Notes: generated from the sequence alone by a model not told the origin. A stretch of DNA of 64,000 bases from Heyndrickxia oleronia (GCF_017809215.1 NZ_CP065424.1:2140001-2204000), one strand, 5' to 3'; shown: positions 7,703-17,729, counted from the stretch's first letter. A program made the numbers and translations.

Positions 7703-9391
7703 ATGGGGACAGACAAACGAGTAAAAACAGATATAGAAATTGCACAGGAGTCTAGTTTACTACCAATTAAAGATATAGCGAAATCGATTGGACTTTCTGA
7801 AAACGATATTGATTATTATGGGAAATATAAAGCGAAAATCACTTATGAAAAAATACATAGTCTACAAAATGAAAGCGATGGAAGGTTAATATTGGTCACT
7901 TCCATCAATCCTACACCTGCTGGAGAGGGTAAATCGACAGTTACTGTGGGTCTTGGTGATGCATTAAACCAGCTTGGCAAAAAAACATTAATTGCCTTAA
8001 GAGAGCCTTCCTTAGGACCGACAATGGGAATGAAAGGAGGAGCAACAGGCGGAGGATATGCACAAGTACTACCGATGGAGGATATTAACCTTCACTTTAC
8101 AGGTGATTTACATGCGATTACGACTGCCAATAATGCACTTGCTGCTCTATTGGATAATCACATCCATCAAGGGAACTTATTAAAAATTGATCAAAGAAGA
8201 ATCGTTTGGAAACGTGCATTAGATCTGAATGACCGTGCTTTACGACAGATCGTAATTGGCTTAGGTGGACCATCACAAGGCGTTCCACGTGAGGATGGTT
8301 TTGATATTACTGTAGCATCAGAAATTATGGCAGTACTTTGTTTATCTTCTAGCATAGATGATTTGAAACTAAGACTTTCGAAAATGGTGGTAGGCTATAA
8401 TATTGCAAAAGAACCAGTCACAGTTGGTGACTTAGGTGTTGAAGGTGCACTAACACTACTATTAAAAGATGCATTAAAACCAAATTTAGTTCAAACGATC
8501 GAACATTCTCCAGCACTAGTTCACGGGGGACCGTTTGCTAATATTGCCCATGGATGTAATAGCATCATGGCAACAAAAACTGCTTTGAAATTAGCAGATT
8601 ATGTTGTAACAGAAGCAGGTTTTGGAGCTGATTTAGGTGCGGAAAAATTTTTAGATATTAAATCTAGAGCAGCAAATATTAAGCCTGATGCAGTTGTTAT
8701 TGTTGCCACAATTAGAGCACTAAAAATGCATGGTGGAGTACCAAAAACTGAGTTACAGAAAGAAAACCTAGATGCATTAAAACTTGGTCTTGAAAATTTA
8801 CAGAAGCATATCGAAACGATTCAGCAATATGGTCTTCCGATTGTAGTAGCTATTAATCGATTTACGACAGATACTAAGGATGAGATAGCTGTACTTACAG
8901 AGTGGTGTCAGCAGCGTTCCGTTCCTGTTGCATTAACAGAGGTATGGGGAAAAGGTGGAAAAGGCGGAATCGAGCTTGGACAGTTAGTGCTCCAGGAAAT
9001 TGAAAAAAATAATAAAACATTTGAATATCTATATGATCTTCAATTACCAATTAAGGAGAAGATTAAAACGATTGTACAAAAAGTATATGGAGGCACGGAT
9101 GTAGAATTTTCTTCTAAAGCCGAAAAACAATTAATCGAATTTGAAAAATTCGGTTGGGGAAATCTACCTGTATGTATGGCTAAAACACAATATTCATTAT
9201 CTGATGATCCTAGTAAATTAGGTTGTCCCAAAAATTTTACTATTCATGTCCGTGAACTAAAACCAAAATTGGGAGCAGGTTTTATTGTGGCATTAACTGG
9301 AGATGTAATGACCATGCCAGGTTTACCTAAAAAACCAGCTGCCTATCAGATGGACGTTGACGCAAATGGAAGAGCCATGGGACTCTTCTAA
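7703..9391 (+). CDS. fhs: formate--tetrahydrofolate ligase
   Basis: 562 residues, the normal family length. The P-loop region reads [18 protein letters not shown] near residues 73-90, and the glycine-rich [18 protein letters not shown] and GGVPK segments are characteristic. The enzyme makes 10-formyl-THF from formate, ATP and THF, feeding purine and fMet-tRNA synthesis. ATG at 7703 is chosen because GGGGGAAG lies just upstream; an earlier in-frame start at 7685 overlaps that box. A gene of unknown function follows 34 nt later, probably in the same transcript. Confidence 0.96.
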   Translation: MGTDKRVKTDIEIAQESSLLPIKDIAKSIGLSENDIDYYGKYKAKITYEKIHSLQNESDGRLILVTSINPTPAGEGKSTVTVGLGDALNQLGKKTLIALREPSLGPTMGMKGGATGGGYAQVLPMEDINLHFTGDLHAITTANNALAALLDNHIHQGNLLKIDQRRIVWKRALDLNDRALRQIVIGLGGPSQGVPREDGFDITVASEIMAVLCLSSSIDDLKLRLSKMVVGYNIAKEPVTVGDLGVEGALTLLLKDALKPNLVQTIEHSPALVHGGPFANIAHGCNSIMATKTALKLADYVVTEAGFGADLGAEKFLDIKSRAANIKPDAVVIVATIRALKMHGGVPKTELQKENLDALKLGLENLQKHIETIQQYGLPIVVAINRFTTDTKDEIAVLTEWCQQRSVPVALTEVWGKGGKGGIELGQLVLQEIEKNNKTFEYLYDLQLPIKEKIKTIVQKVYGGTDVEFSSKAEKQLIEFEKFGWGNLPVCMAKTQYSLSDDPSKLGCPKNFTIHVRELKPKLGAGFIVALTGDVMTMPGLPKKPAAYQMDVDANGRAMGLF

Positions 9392-9425
9392 GTTTACCTG
9401 CGTTTAATTTAGTAGAGGTGACTTT

Positions 9426-9929
9426 ATGTTCGATCCAACAGCATATGATAATTTGAAAGTAATATTGGAAGGAGCAGTATACGATTTAGATTTAAGTGGG
9501 GAATTAAAAATAATTGAACGGAATGATATCGTAGATTTAGCAAAAATAGTAAGACGGTATGAAATAACCTATATACTTGTCAATCAGCCATCTATAAAGG
9601 CCAATATATCACTTGAAGCAAATTTAAATCAATTAGCTTCCGAATTATTAAATATTGAAAATCAAAGTATGTTTGGAGCGAATATTGCCATTTCTTTTTC
9701 TTGGAATACGAGTGAAAATACGAAGGATTTTTTTCACTCCATTAAATCCCATTGGGGTCCAGAACATATATATGAGGAAAAACAAATCATATCTTCGTTA
9801 CATGGTTCACATGAAGAAATGACGATTCGATTTTCTCGTACGATGACAGAAGAGATGGTAGATGATTTAGTAGAGATGTTTCACTATTCTATAGTAACAA
9901 TCAAAAAGTTATTAACAGGAACAGGCTAA
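9426..9929 (+). CDS. uncharacterised protein downstream of fhs
   Basis: 167 residues, soluble, no signal peptide or Cys, acidic overall, with alternating strands and helices. The C-terminal part (EEMVDDLVEMFHYSIVTIKKL) looks like an amphipathic helix. I do not recognise the family. It starts 34 nt after fhs behind AGAGGTG and its stop codon sits inside the terminator, so the fhs transcript most likely covers both. Confidence 0.75.
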   Translation: MFDPTAYDNLKVILEGAVYDLDLSGELKIIERNDIVDLAKIVRRYEITYILVNQPSIKANISLEANLNQLASELLNIENQSMFGANIAISFSWNTSENTKDFFHSIKSHWGPEHIYEEKQIISSLHGSHEEMTIRFSRTMTEEMVDDLVEMFHYSIVTIKKLLTGTG

Positions 9930-9944
9930 ATGCCTGTTTTTTTA
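9920..9944 (+). terminator. terminator of the fhs unit
   Basis: AACAGGC (9920-9926) and GCCTGTT (9932-9938), loop TAAAT containing the stop codon, then a T run. Confidence 0.92.
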
Positions 9945-9968
9945 TTGAAAAACAATAATTGTATGATC

Positions 9969-10031
9969 ATTTTTCAGAACGTATATATTTTTCAGAAAAG
10001 TGTTTACAAAGAAAGAGTAATCCTTTAGTAT
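9969..10031 (+). promoter_or_regulatory. promoter with upstream direct repeats for the GNAT-fusion unit
   Basis: TTTACA (10003-10008) and TAGTAT (10026-10031) are separated by 17 bp, a fair sigma-A match. Just upstream, the 11-mer ATTTTTCAGAA occurs twice, at 9969-9979 and 9987-9997, on an 18-bp pitch ending 5 bp before the -35 box. That placement suits an activator site. Inference from sequence only. Confidence 0.5.
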
Positions 10032-10083
10032 TACAAAAGGAAGAAAAAACTTCCAAATTCAAAGAAAAAAGGAGGAGTTTTAC

Positions 10084-10137
10084 ATGATGCAGCACACAAA
10101 AAAGTCTTTAAAAAGATTAAAGGACGATTCTCCATAG
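10084..10137 (+). CDS. possible 17-residue leader peptide or gene remnant
   Basis: An ATG at 10084 behind a strong GGAGGAG box opens a 17-codon Lys-rich ORF ending in TAG. A different frame stays open from about 10120 to 10172, so this could be a small gene broken by a frameshift rather than a functional leader. It lies between the promoter at 10003 and the GNAT-fusion gene at 10173. Confidence 0.35.
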   Translation: MMQHTKKSLKRLKDDSP

Positions 10138-10172
10138 TAGAAATTGAAGGAATTTTTTTAGGAGGCTATTAA

Positions 10173-13100
10173 ATGACCCAATCAACGATAGATAGTATAA
10201 AAATTGTAAAATACCATGAAGGATTAGCTAAATCAATTGCTGATATGTGGAATGAAAGTCGTGAGGGCTGGGGCGGAGATGCTAGTATCATGACTGAAGA
10301 GCAAGTCATTGAAAAAGAAGCTAATTCAGAAGATTTGTTTTTATACCTTGCTTTAGATAATGAAAAGGTAGTGGGGTATTGTGGTATATCTGAATATAAA
10401 GAAGATGTCAAGGCTCTGTATATTCGATTATTAAATGTTCATCCAGATTATCAGGGGAAAAAGATTGGTAAGCAATTAGTTTTGAAAGCTGTTGAAAAAA
10501 CAGTTGAACTCGGTTGGCCACGGATTGATCTATATACCTGGGCAGGGAATGTAAAGGCAGTACCTCTTTATAAAAAATGTGGTTTCTTTTGGGAGGATCG
10601 TGATGAAACGACTCACCTTATGAATTTTATCCCATTAGTCTTGCAAAATGAACTTTTAAAACCATATTTTCAACACTTAGATTGGTATAAAGATAATAAG
10701 AGAGTTATTGAAGTAAAACCTGATGGAACAAAGGAGAATGGATTTACTTTTTTTGAATATATTTGGCAGAATGAACAGTACTATGTCAGGGTTCAGATTG
10801 AAAAGAGTGGAAGAGGAATTCGTCTCATTGAAACAAATGAATATTTATTAGAAATTAAGATGGATAGTCACTCAAAGATCGAGGGAAGAGATGCAAATTT
10901 ACAGGTTTTTGTAAAAAATAAAACGAATGAGGCTTTGACTATCGATGTGAACGGATTGCAAAATGAACGAATTCATGTTCATGCTACTTATAAACAAGTA
11001 CACGTCAAAGAACAATACCATATAGATATACCTGTATCCATCTATGATGGAAGTGAACCGAACGAGTGGGTTACACATCCTAAAGCAGAATTAAATATTC
11101 AAATGAATGGGCTGAGATGTATAATGGCTCTAGGAACCTACCCGAAAAAAGCGATGAAGTTAAAATGGGTGTACCACCCGAAAAAATTTGAAACCAATAA
11201 AAGGCAAATCTGTTATTTAGAGATTGATAATCAATTAAAACAGAATGCTGAAATCTCACTTGAATTACCAGAGAATTCCTGGCTGGAGTGGACGGAACCG
11301 ATTATCACAAATTCTGTTGAGGAAATTGGACTATTGGAGGTTCCATTTTTAATCAATAAATATGGATTTATACAGGCTGAATGTAAAGTAACGGTGAAAA
11401 CAGAAGATGAAACCTTCGAATGGTCAGAACCAGTTGCATTTTCTCTTCCAAATTTCGGCGTTAAGGCGTGTGGGTATGATAAAGAATATTATTACCTACA
11501 AAATGGCTACTATAAAGTGCGTATAAGAAAAAGAGACAATGCAATGACTGTTGGTTCTGAGGAAAATCTTATTCAAAGAACAGTGATATTTCCACCGAAA
11601 TTTGGTAAACCTTATATTGGAGAACTTTCGAAAAAAGAGGCAAGTCATTTTGAATGGAATCAGGATGAGCAAAAGTCAACATTAAAATTATTTTATGAGA
11701 TTTCTAAGCCATCAAATTTAAAACTAATAGCTTGCTTTGAATTATATGGAGAAGGGCTATTGAAATATTGGTTGGAAATAGAAAATAGTTCCCGGGATGA
11801 ATTGCATGAACTTTATGTATACCAACCCATTAGACATGAACTTAATCAAACATATGTCCCTTTAAACAATAATATTATTTATTTTAACGATGCTAAAATG
11901 ACGGATCTCAGCCAATTAAATAGTAATGAAGTTTCGGAGAATTGGATTTTTTCAGATGACTTAAAAGAACCTCATGGTCTATCTTGGAGTAAAAATGCAA
12001 AAATAGGCTTTGATGGTTGGCTACTATATGTAGAAGAGAAGATAGAAACGCTTCAAGTAAAGGGGAAAATAAGAACGAGTCCTATCCATATAGCGGTTGG
12101 GGCAATTAAATCTGTTGAAGACTTTCAATTTTTTGCGACCGGTTTACGTGAAACAATGCTCATCAATAAAGAAGTAAATTTATCTACTCCGACAACTAAT
12201 TTAGTTTTAGCGGATCAGGATAAAATGGCAGTACAATTAAAAAGAATCCAAAATCGATATTTTCACGGAACACTATCCATTGAAGAAGGACAGGAAATAA
12301 TCCATCAAATGGAGATACATCAAGAAAATAATCAGGATATTCAATTGGAAATTCCAACAAAGAAAAAAGCGTTTACTCCTATTCACTATTCATTGGAAAG
12401 TGATTCGCAGCAAATACAAGGTTCAATGTTATTTATTCAACAAGATCATACAAAAATTCAGTTAACCAAAGAGGAAGAACAATCTATTTATAAGTTAACG
12501 AATGGTGATTTAACTATACGGGCATCAACGAGGTTTTTTCCAACACTATATTCAATTAAATATAAAGACCAAGAGTGGTTAGATTCTAGCTTTCCAGTCC
12601 CTGAACCAAAAGCATGGTGGAATCCTTGGGGAGGTGGAGTACAGTCATCTTTAAATGGTATAAGTCTTTTTTCATGGTTAAAAGAACAATCCTATACAAC
12701 TTTTGTGAAGAAAACGGATCAGCACGGGAATGTATGGGAAGGGTTGGCTATTCATACGAATTTTGAAAAACATGAAAAATGGAAAGGATTAAGAAGTATT
12801 CAATATTATTTAACCTTGCCAGGTGTGCCAATTATCGTTCATTTTACAGAATTAGCTCATCTCCACCGCTCAATACATGAACCACTTTATACTGAATTAT
12901 GGTTAAAGAAAGGATCGATTAGCCATACAATGGCACAATTAGTTGATACTAAAGGAAGCCAATGGTTCAAAGCGGGGTCAGAAGAACATATCTTCCGTTC
13001 TAGCAATCCTTATCTAGTTTCTAATCATGATCAAACAGAATGGATGCAAGTATTTTCGGCAAATTCAAAGGCAGATTCAGAATGTATTTTTAGCGAAGAA

Positions 13101-13238
13101 TTCGCCCTAGCAGCTACAATTTCTCATTTAAATATTAATCCAGGTGATGATCATAGAACGGAACCAATTTTTATGTTATTCCCAGGAACGCCGATAGAAA
13201 AAGAAGCGATTGAAAGTTTAAAAACCATTAAATTTTAG
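10173..13238 (+). CDS. GNAT acetyltransferase fused to a large beta-rich domain of unknown function
   Basis: 1021 residues. Residues 1-150 form a GNAT domain: acetyl-CoA motif A is near 86-102 (NVHPDYQGKKIGKQL), followed by the NVKAVPLYKKCGF helix-strand typical of these enzymes. Residues 160-1021 are rich in strands and aromatic residues, with no signal peptide or membrane segment. Two segments look like beginnings of mutarotase-like beta-sandwiches: YYLQNGYYKVRI near 440 and IYKLTNGDLTIRAS near 770. A Trp-rich PKAWWNPWGGG follows at about 812-822. Ordinary GNAT enzymes are 150-200 residues, so this is a fusion. The amidohydrolase 9 nt downstream suggests joint action on an amide- or sugar-containing compound; that is inference. 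Confidence 0.8.
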   Translation: MTQSTIDSIKIVKYHEGLAKSIADMWNESREGWGGDASIMTEEQVIEKEANSEDLFLYLALDNEKVVGYCGISEYKEDVKALYIRLLNVHPDYQGKKIGKQLVLKAVEKTVELGWPRIDLYTWAGNVKAVPLYKKCGFFWEDRDETTHLMNFIPLVLQNELLKPYFQHLDWYKDNKRVIEVKPDGTKENGFTFFEYIWQNEQYYVRVQIEKSGRGIRLIETNEYLLEIKMDSHSKIEGRDANLQVFVKNKTNEALTIDVNGLQNERIHVHATYKQVHVKEQYHIDIPVSIYDGSEPNEWVTHPKAELNIQMNGLRCIMALGTYPKKAMKLKWVYHPKKFETNKRQICYLEIDNQLKQNAEISLELPENSWLEWTEPIITNSVEEIGLLEVPFLINKYGFIQAECKVTVKTEDETFEWSEPVAFSLPNFGVKACGYDKEYYYLQNGYYKVRIRKRDNAMTVGSEENLIQRTVIFPPKFGKPYIGELSKKEASHFEWNQDEQKSTLKLFYEISKPSNLKLIACFELYGEGLLKYWLEIENSSRDELHELYVYQPIRHELNQTYVPLNNNIIYFNDAKMTDLSQLNSNEVSENWIFSDDLKEPHGLSWSKNAKIGFDGWLLYVEEKIETLQVKGKIRTSPIHIAVGAIKSVEDFQFFATGLRETMLINKEVNLSTPTTNLVLADQDKMAVQLKRIQNRYFHGTLSIEEGQEIIHQMEIHQENNQDIQLEIPTKKKAFTPIHYSLESDSQQIQGSMLFIQQDHTKIQLTKEEEQSIYKLTNGDLTIRASTRFFPTLYSIKYKDQEWLDSSFPVPEPKAWWNPWGGGVQSSLNGISLFSWLKEQSYTTFVKKTDQHGNVWEGLAIHTNFEKHEKWKGLRSIQYYLTLPGVPIIVHFTELAHLHRSIHEPLYTELWLKKGSISHTMAQLVDTKGSQWFKAGSEEHIFRSSNPYLVSNHDQTEWMQVFSANSKADSECIFSEEFALAATISHLNINPGDDHRTEPIFMLFPGTPIEKEAIESLKTIKF

Positions 13239-13247
13239 GAGAAAGTT

Positions 13248-14102
13248 ATGAAAATTATTGATGCACATATCCATTTCTCCAATATTCGTTCATTCCATGA
13301 AACCGCTAATCAGCAATCACATGTTGACTACTCAAAATCTGGGATTGTAAAGGAATTTTCTGAAGCTGGAGTTGTCCTAGGTATAGGCATGGGGTTAACC
13401 GAAACAAAAGGGATAGGATTCCCGGATCCCGAAGCAATGACCCCTATGGGATTAGATTTAGAAACTGAGCTACCAAATAACATCGTTTACTGTGCAGGAA
13501 TTAATCCATATTCTTTAAATGACCAAAGTCTAATATTACTAGAAAAAGAGCTCCAAAAACCAAATGTAGTGGGATTAAAGATATATTTGGGTTATTATCC
13601 TTTCTATGCTTATGATGAAGTATATCATCCAGTCTATGAACTTGCTGAAAAATATGATGTTCCGGTTGTTTTTCATACGGGGGATACTTATTCTGAGCGT
13701 GGTTTACTGAAATTTTCTCATCCACTCACATTAGATGAAGTAGCTGTTCGGTACCGAAATATCCGTTTTATCATGGCTCATTTCGGTGATCCCTGGGTAT
13801 TAACAGGGGCAGAAGTTGTTTATAAAAATTCAAATATGTATGCTGATTTATCAGGCTTAATTGTTGGTACTGAAAAAGAGTTGAAAAGTTATTCGGAAGG
13901 CCGTTTTTTAGACCATTTACGTCATGCATTAGTTTATTGTGATCAATATGATCGATTACTATTTGGGACGGATTGGCCATTAGCACCGGTAAAACCCTAT
14001 ATTGAATTCGTAAAGAATCTAATACCAGAAAGATTTCACGAAGATGTTTTTTTCAATAATGCTTTAAAAGTGTTTCCACGGTTAAGAAACATTATAGATT
14101 AA
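13248..14102 (+). CDS. metal-dependent amidohydrolase (Amidohydro_2 type)
   Basis: 284 residues. Metal-ligand positions of the amidohydrolase TIM barrel are all present: His7 and His9 (DAHIHF), His143 (FHTGD), His178 (MAHFG) and Asp242 (GTDWP). This is the pattern of the ACMSD-like Amidohydro_2 family, which hydrolyses or decarboxylates small molecules. The substrate is unknown. The gene starts 9 nt after the GNAT-fusion gene behind AGGAGA, so the two form an operon and probably one pathway. Confidence 0.87.
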   Translation: MKIIDAHIHFSNIRSFHETANQQSHVDYSKSGIVKEFSEAGVVLGIGMGLTETKGIGFPDPEAMTPMGLDLETELPNNIVYCAGINPYSLNDQSLILLEKELQKPNVVGLKIYLGYYPFYAYDEVYHPVYELAEKYDVPVVFHTGDTYSERGLLKFSHPLTLDEVAVRYRNIRFIMAHFGDPWVLTGAEVVYKNSNMYADLSGLIVGTEKELKSYSEGRFLDHLRHALVYCDQYDRLLFGTDWPLAPVKPYIEFVKNLIPERFHEDVFFNNALKVFPRLRNIID

Positions 14103-14121
14103 CGATAAGGGGATACAAAAG

Positions 14122-14340
14122 ATGAAACTAGTAAGTGGTACCATTGCTTTAAGTTTCTCATTTGTAATGTTTATGTATTTAATTGAAACATTTTTACCGT
14201 ATGCTAATAACAATATTGGTTTATTTGTTTTTCCTTTTACCCTTTTGTTCTTGTCTATTTATTTTTTTGTAACTTATAAACAGGAAAAAGTGAAGAAAGT
14301 AAAGGGGATTAAGTTTGAGGATAGTGATTATGATAGGTAA
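14122..14340 (+). CDS. small two-helix membrane protein
   Basis: 72 residues with two hydrophobic segments (about 5-24 and 32-51) and a charged Lys-rich tail, so an integral membrane protein. AAGGGG precedes the ATG. It follows the amidohydrolase by 19 nt and ends before a strong terminator, placing it last in the same unit. Function unknown. Confidence 0.7.
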   Translation: MKLVSGTIALSFSFVMFMYLIETFLPYANNNIGLFVFPFTLLFLSIYFFVTYKQEKVKKVKGIKFEDSDYDR

Positions 14341-14349
14341 TAAAGAGTA

Positions 14350-14390
14350 GGCTATGAATACGGAAGTTCCGTATTCATAGCCCTTTTTTA
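14350..14390. terminator. strong bidirectional terminator
   Basis: A 16-bp perfect stem, GGCTATGAATACGGAA (14350-14365) with its complement at 14367-14382, and a T run on the plus side. It separates convergent units; the minus-strand SulP gene ends at 14388. Confidence 0.92.
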
Positions 14391-15650
14391 GTTTTTCACT
14401 CTATTTAACTGAATAAGTGAACTTATAGTTGCAAGTGTTAACCCAATAATAAATCCTTGGATCATACCAACGAATAATGTGCAAATAAATGTAATGAGTA
14501 AACTAAATCCATCAAGGGGCTTATTTTTTAATAGTATAATCATCCTTTTAAAATTTATTAAAGGGTAGACGGAAACAATTATCACAGCTGCTAGAGTTGC
14601 AAGTGGTAAATAATAAAATATAGATGTGAAAAAGAGGAGAGTAGTTAATATCATGAACATAGAAATGATGTTTGCAAGTTTAGTTTGTGCACCCGATTGA
14701 TAGTTAACAGCTGTCCGGGACAATGCACCAGCAACTGGAATCGATCCGACAAAAGCGCTTGAAATATTTGCTGAACCTAATGCAGTCATTTCCCGATTAG
14801 GGTGAATTAGTTGATTTTCCTTTTCTGCAATAGAATGGGCGATTGCATATGATTCTAGGAAGGATATGAAGGCGATAATAAATGCAGTAGGTATAAGTGC
14901 TTTCATATCTTCCAAATTTATTTTAGGAAGAATAAATTCAGGAACCCCATTTGGAATAAAGCCAACTATGGCTGTATGGTATGGTAATAAAAACATTTTA
15001 TTTATGATTGGAAAAAGAAAAACAAGTAATATTGGTCCAGGTGAAATGCTAGTAGTTCTCTTTAGGATTATTAATATAATGATACTCCCTATACCAATCA
15101 AGGAAGTGACTGGATGAATAGAAGGTAGGTTTGTAAACAATTTAGACATATAGTTAAGAACATTAGTTTGTGTAATCCGTTCTATACCTAATAAAACATC
15201 GATTTGATGTAGAATTATTATAACTGCTGCAGCAGAAATAAACCCACTGATCACATGTTTAGGGATGTAATTAAATAATTTGCCTACATGAAAAATCCCT
15301 AATAGAATTTGAATGATTCCTACTAACAAAGTAAGTTGTACCATTGCTTCAAAAAAATGAAGAGACTGTGGTTTTGCTATTGAAAAAACTCCTGCAAAAG
15401 CAATAAGAGAGATGATGGAAGTTGGGCCAACAGATAAAAATTTGGATGAACCGAGTAATGTATATATTAATAAAGAAGTAATGGCTGCATATAGGCCATA
15501 TACAGGATTGACACCTGCAAGATTCGCATAGGCCATACTTTGTGGGATAAACAGTATGGCAACGATGATACCAGCAGTTAGATCACTTGAAAAGGAATGA
15601 CGAAAATGGTGGTTTCTAACATGTGGAATCGAAGTATGTTTTAGTGCCAC
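14388..15650 (-). CDS. SulP-family anion transporter lacking a STAS domain
   Basis: 420 residues from GTG at 15650, chosen because GAAAGGAG lies 8 nt upstream; the frame continues to 15701 without a ribosome site. There are about 10-12 membrane segments, with the SulP signature region PQSMAYANLAGVNPVYGLYA near 35-54 and VGPTS near 73. Family members move sulfate, bicarbonate or other anions, usually by symport. The protein stops right after the last membrane helix, so the cytosolic STAS domain common in the family is absent. Substrate not determined. Confidence 0.87.
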   Translation of the reverse strand: MALKHTSIPHVRNHHFRHSFSSDLTAGIIVAILFIPQSMAYANLAGVNPVYGLYAAITSLLIYTLLGSSKFLSVGPTSIISLIAFAGVFSIAKPQSLHFFEAMVQLTLLVGIIQILLGIFHVGKLFNYIPKHVISGFISAAAVIIILHQIDVLLGIERITQTNVLNYMSKLFTNLPSIHPVTSLIGIGSIIILIILKRTTSISPGPILLVFLFPIINKMFLLPYHTAIVGFIPNGVPEFILPKINLEDMKALIPTAFIIAFISFLESYAIAHSIAEKENQLIHPNREMTALGSANISSAFVGSIPVAGALSRTAVNYQSGAQTKLANIISMFMILTTLLFFTSIFYYLPLATLAAVIIVSVYPLINFKRMIILLKNKPLDGFSLLITFICTLFVGMIQGFIIGLTLATISSLIQLNRVKN

Positions 15651-15724
15651 AAATGTTCTCCTTTCTATAGTTTGTTCTTTTAAAACATATTCGAAATACA
15701 AGGATTTATGAGTAGGATGATGGG

Positions 15725-15775
15725 GAAAAAGAGGCTTGTCTACAAGAAATAAAGTTCTTTGTAAACAAGCCTCTT
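15725..15775 (-). terminator. long hairpin terminator downstream of glnS
   Basis: AGAGGCTTGT and ACAAGCCTCT form the base of a stem of about 18 bp with one mismatch and one bulge (15730-15773). On the minus strand it ends in TTTTT, so it terminates glnS transcription. It also lies about 75 bp upstream of the SulP start and could isolate that gene. Confidence 0.75.
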
Positions 15776-15906
15776 ATTATTGTTAGTATAAATTGGATCT
15801 TTTCACATATAGTTTTTGGTGTGTATGCTTCATTTTTTAATCTATGTTTGATTGCTTAGAACTTTAGTAATATCCTAATACTTTTTCTTACAAAGTAAAT
15901 GAAAAA

Positions 15907-17562
15907 TTATAATTTAAATGAACTCTTTAATGATACTACACGATTAAAGACGATTGAATCAGATGTAGAATGTTTTGGATCAACATTAAAATACCCGTGT
16001 CTGAAGAATTGAAATTTATCATATGGTTTCGCATCAGCCATATTTGGTTCTACAAATCCTTGGGCAACTTCCAATGAATTTGGATTGATATGATCTAGGA
16101 ATGTTCCGCCATCTTCATCTAGTTCCTCGTCTAATATTAATGAATCGTATAAACGAAACTCAGCAGGAACTGCTTTTGAAGCTTCGACCCAATGAATCGT
16201 ACCTTTTACTTTTCTACCTGTAAATCCAGTGCCACTCTTTGTTTCAGGATCATAGGTACAACGTAATTCTATAACTTCACCGTTTTCATCTTTTATGACC
16301 TCTTCACATTTTATGAAATAGGCATGTTTTAAACGTACCTCATTCCCAGGGAAAAGGCGGAAATATTTCTTTGGCGGATCCTCCATAAAGTCCTCTTGTT
16401 CAATATAAATCTCACGAGAGAATGGAATTTTTCTCATTCCCATTTCTGGAACTTCAGGATTGATTTCCGCGTCCAGCATCTCTACTTGTCCTTCTGGATA
16501 ATTAGTAATGACAACTTTTAATGGTTTCAATACTGCCATTGTACGAGGTGCTTTTAATTTTAGATCTTCACGGATAAAATGCTCAAGCATTTGAACATCT
16601 ACTGCACCACTGCCCTTTGTAATCGCAAGTTCTTCACAAAAGGCGCGTATTGCCTCAGGTGTGTAGCCTCTGCGACGTAAACCAGAAATGGTTGGTAGGC
16701 GAGGATCATCCCAGCCATCAACAATTTTTTCATCAACTAATAGCTTTAGTTTTCGTTTACTCATGACTGTATTCGTTAAATTTAGACGTCCAAATTCAAT
16801 TTGTCTAGGAGTTGCTTCCATTTCACAGTTTTTAACTACCCAATCGTAAAGTGGTCGTTGATCTTCAAATTCTACCGTACACAGTGAATGAGTAATTCCT
16901 TCAATAGCATCCTCAATTGGATGGGCAAATGCATACATCGGATAAATACACCATTTATCTCCTGTATTATGATGATTAGTATGTGAGATACGATATAGAA
17001 CTGGATCTCTTAAGTTAATATTAGGGGAAGCCATATCAATTTTTGCACGTAATACTTTTTCACCATTGGCAAATACACCATTCTTCATTCGTTCGAATAA
17101 ATCAAGATTCTCTTCGATTGAACGGTTTCTTGAAGGGCTCTCTATTCCAGGTTCTGTTAATGTACCACGATGCTCTCTAATTTCATCAGCTGAAAAGTCT
17201 TCTACATAGGCAAGTCCTTTTTTTATTAAAAGCACAGCTCTTTTATACATTTCATCAAAATAGTCGGAGGCAAAGTGAAGATTTTCCCACTCATAGCCAA
17301 GCCATTTTACATCTTCCTTAATTGACTCAACAAATTCAATGTCTTCCTTTAAAGGATTTGTATCATCAAAACGGAGGTTTGTCTTGCCATTAAATTCATC
17401 TGCTAAAGAGAAGTTAATAAAGATGGATTTTGCATGACCGATATGCAAGTAACCATTTGGTTCAGGAGGAAAACGAGTAACAATTGTATCATGTTTTCCG
17501 TTATGTAAATCTTCCACCATAATATTTTTTATAAAATTGGACGGAGTCGCTTTTTCTTCCAT
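15907..17562 (-). CDS. glnS: glutamine--tRNA ligase
   Basis: 551 residues, almost the length of E. coli GlnRS (554). The class I signature is [15 protein letters not shown] with HIGH at 40-43, and the KMSKS loop is VMSKRKL near 266-272. A catalytic Rossmann domain is followed by two C-terminal beta-barrels that read the anticodon. The YqeY-like extension seen in some bacterial GlnRS is absent. The enzyme charges tRNA-Gln directly. Most Bacilli use GluRS plus GatCAB instead, so a complete GlnRS here is unusual and may reflect transfer. The 5' leader is short and has no T-box. Confidence 0.93.
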   Translation of the reverse strand: MEEKATPSNFIKNIMVEDLHNGKHDTIVTRFPPEPNGYLHIGHAKSIFINFSLADEFNGKTNLRFDDTNPLKEDIEFVESIKEDVKWLGYEWENLHFASDYFDEMYKRAVLLIKKGLAYVEDFSADEIREHRGTLTEPGIESPSRNRSIEENLDLFERMKNGVFANGEKVLRAKIDMASPNINLRDPVLYRISHTNHHNTGDKWCIYPMYAFAHPIEDAIEGITHSLCTVEFEDQRPLYDWVVKNCEMEATPRQIEFGRLNLTNTVMSKRKLKLLVDEKIVDGWDDPRLPTISGLRRRGYTPEAIRAFCEELAITKGSGAVDVQMLEHFIREDLKLKAPRTMAVLKPLKVVITNYPEGQVEMLDAEINPEVPEMGMRKIPFSREIYIEQEDFMEDPPKKYFRLFPGNEVRLKHAYFIKCEEVIKDENGEVIELRCTYDPETKSGTGFTGRKVKGTIHWVEASKAVPAEFRLYDSLILDEELDEDGGTFLDHINPNSLEVAQGFVEPNMADAKPYDKFQFFRHGYFNVDPKHSTSDSIVFNRVVSLKSSFKL

Positions 17563-17605
17563 TAATTAATCACCCTTCTAACACATTCATTTTGCATATT
17601 CTAAT

Positions 17606-17633
17606 ATTATAACAAACAAAACAAAACAGTAAA
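17606..17633 (-). promoter_or_regulatory. probable sigma-A promoter of glnS
   Basis: On the minus strand TTTACT (17628-17633) and TATAAT (17606-17611) are 16 bp apart. Transcription would begin about 35-40 nt before the glnS ATG, too short for a T-box leader. Confidence 0.6.
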
Positions 17634-17729
17634 CATTTCTCTTAAGAATATGTAAAGAAAAGGGTTCTTCTTTATGTTATATATAGAAAACATGGTAAAA
17701 TAAATGGATGTGAGGGGAGAGAGAACTAT

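Noticed and set aside
17563..17729. T-box riboswitch before glnS
   Set aside because: The promoter is about 40 nt from the start codon and no AGGGTGG-type motif is present.
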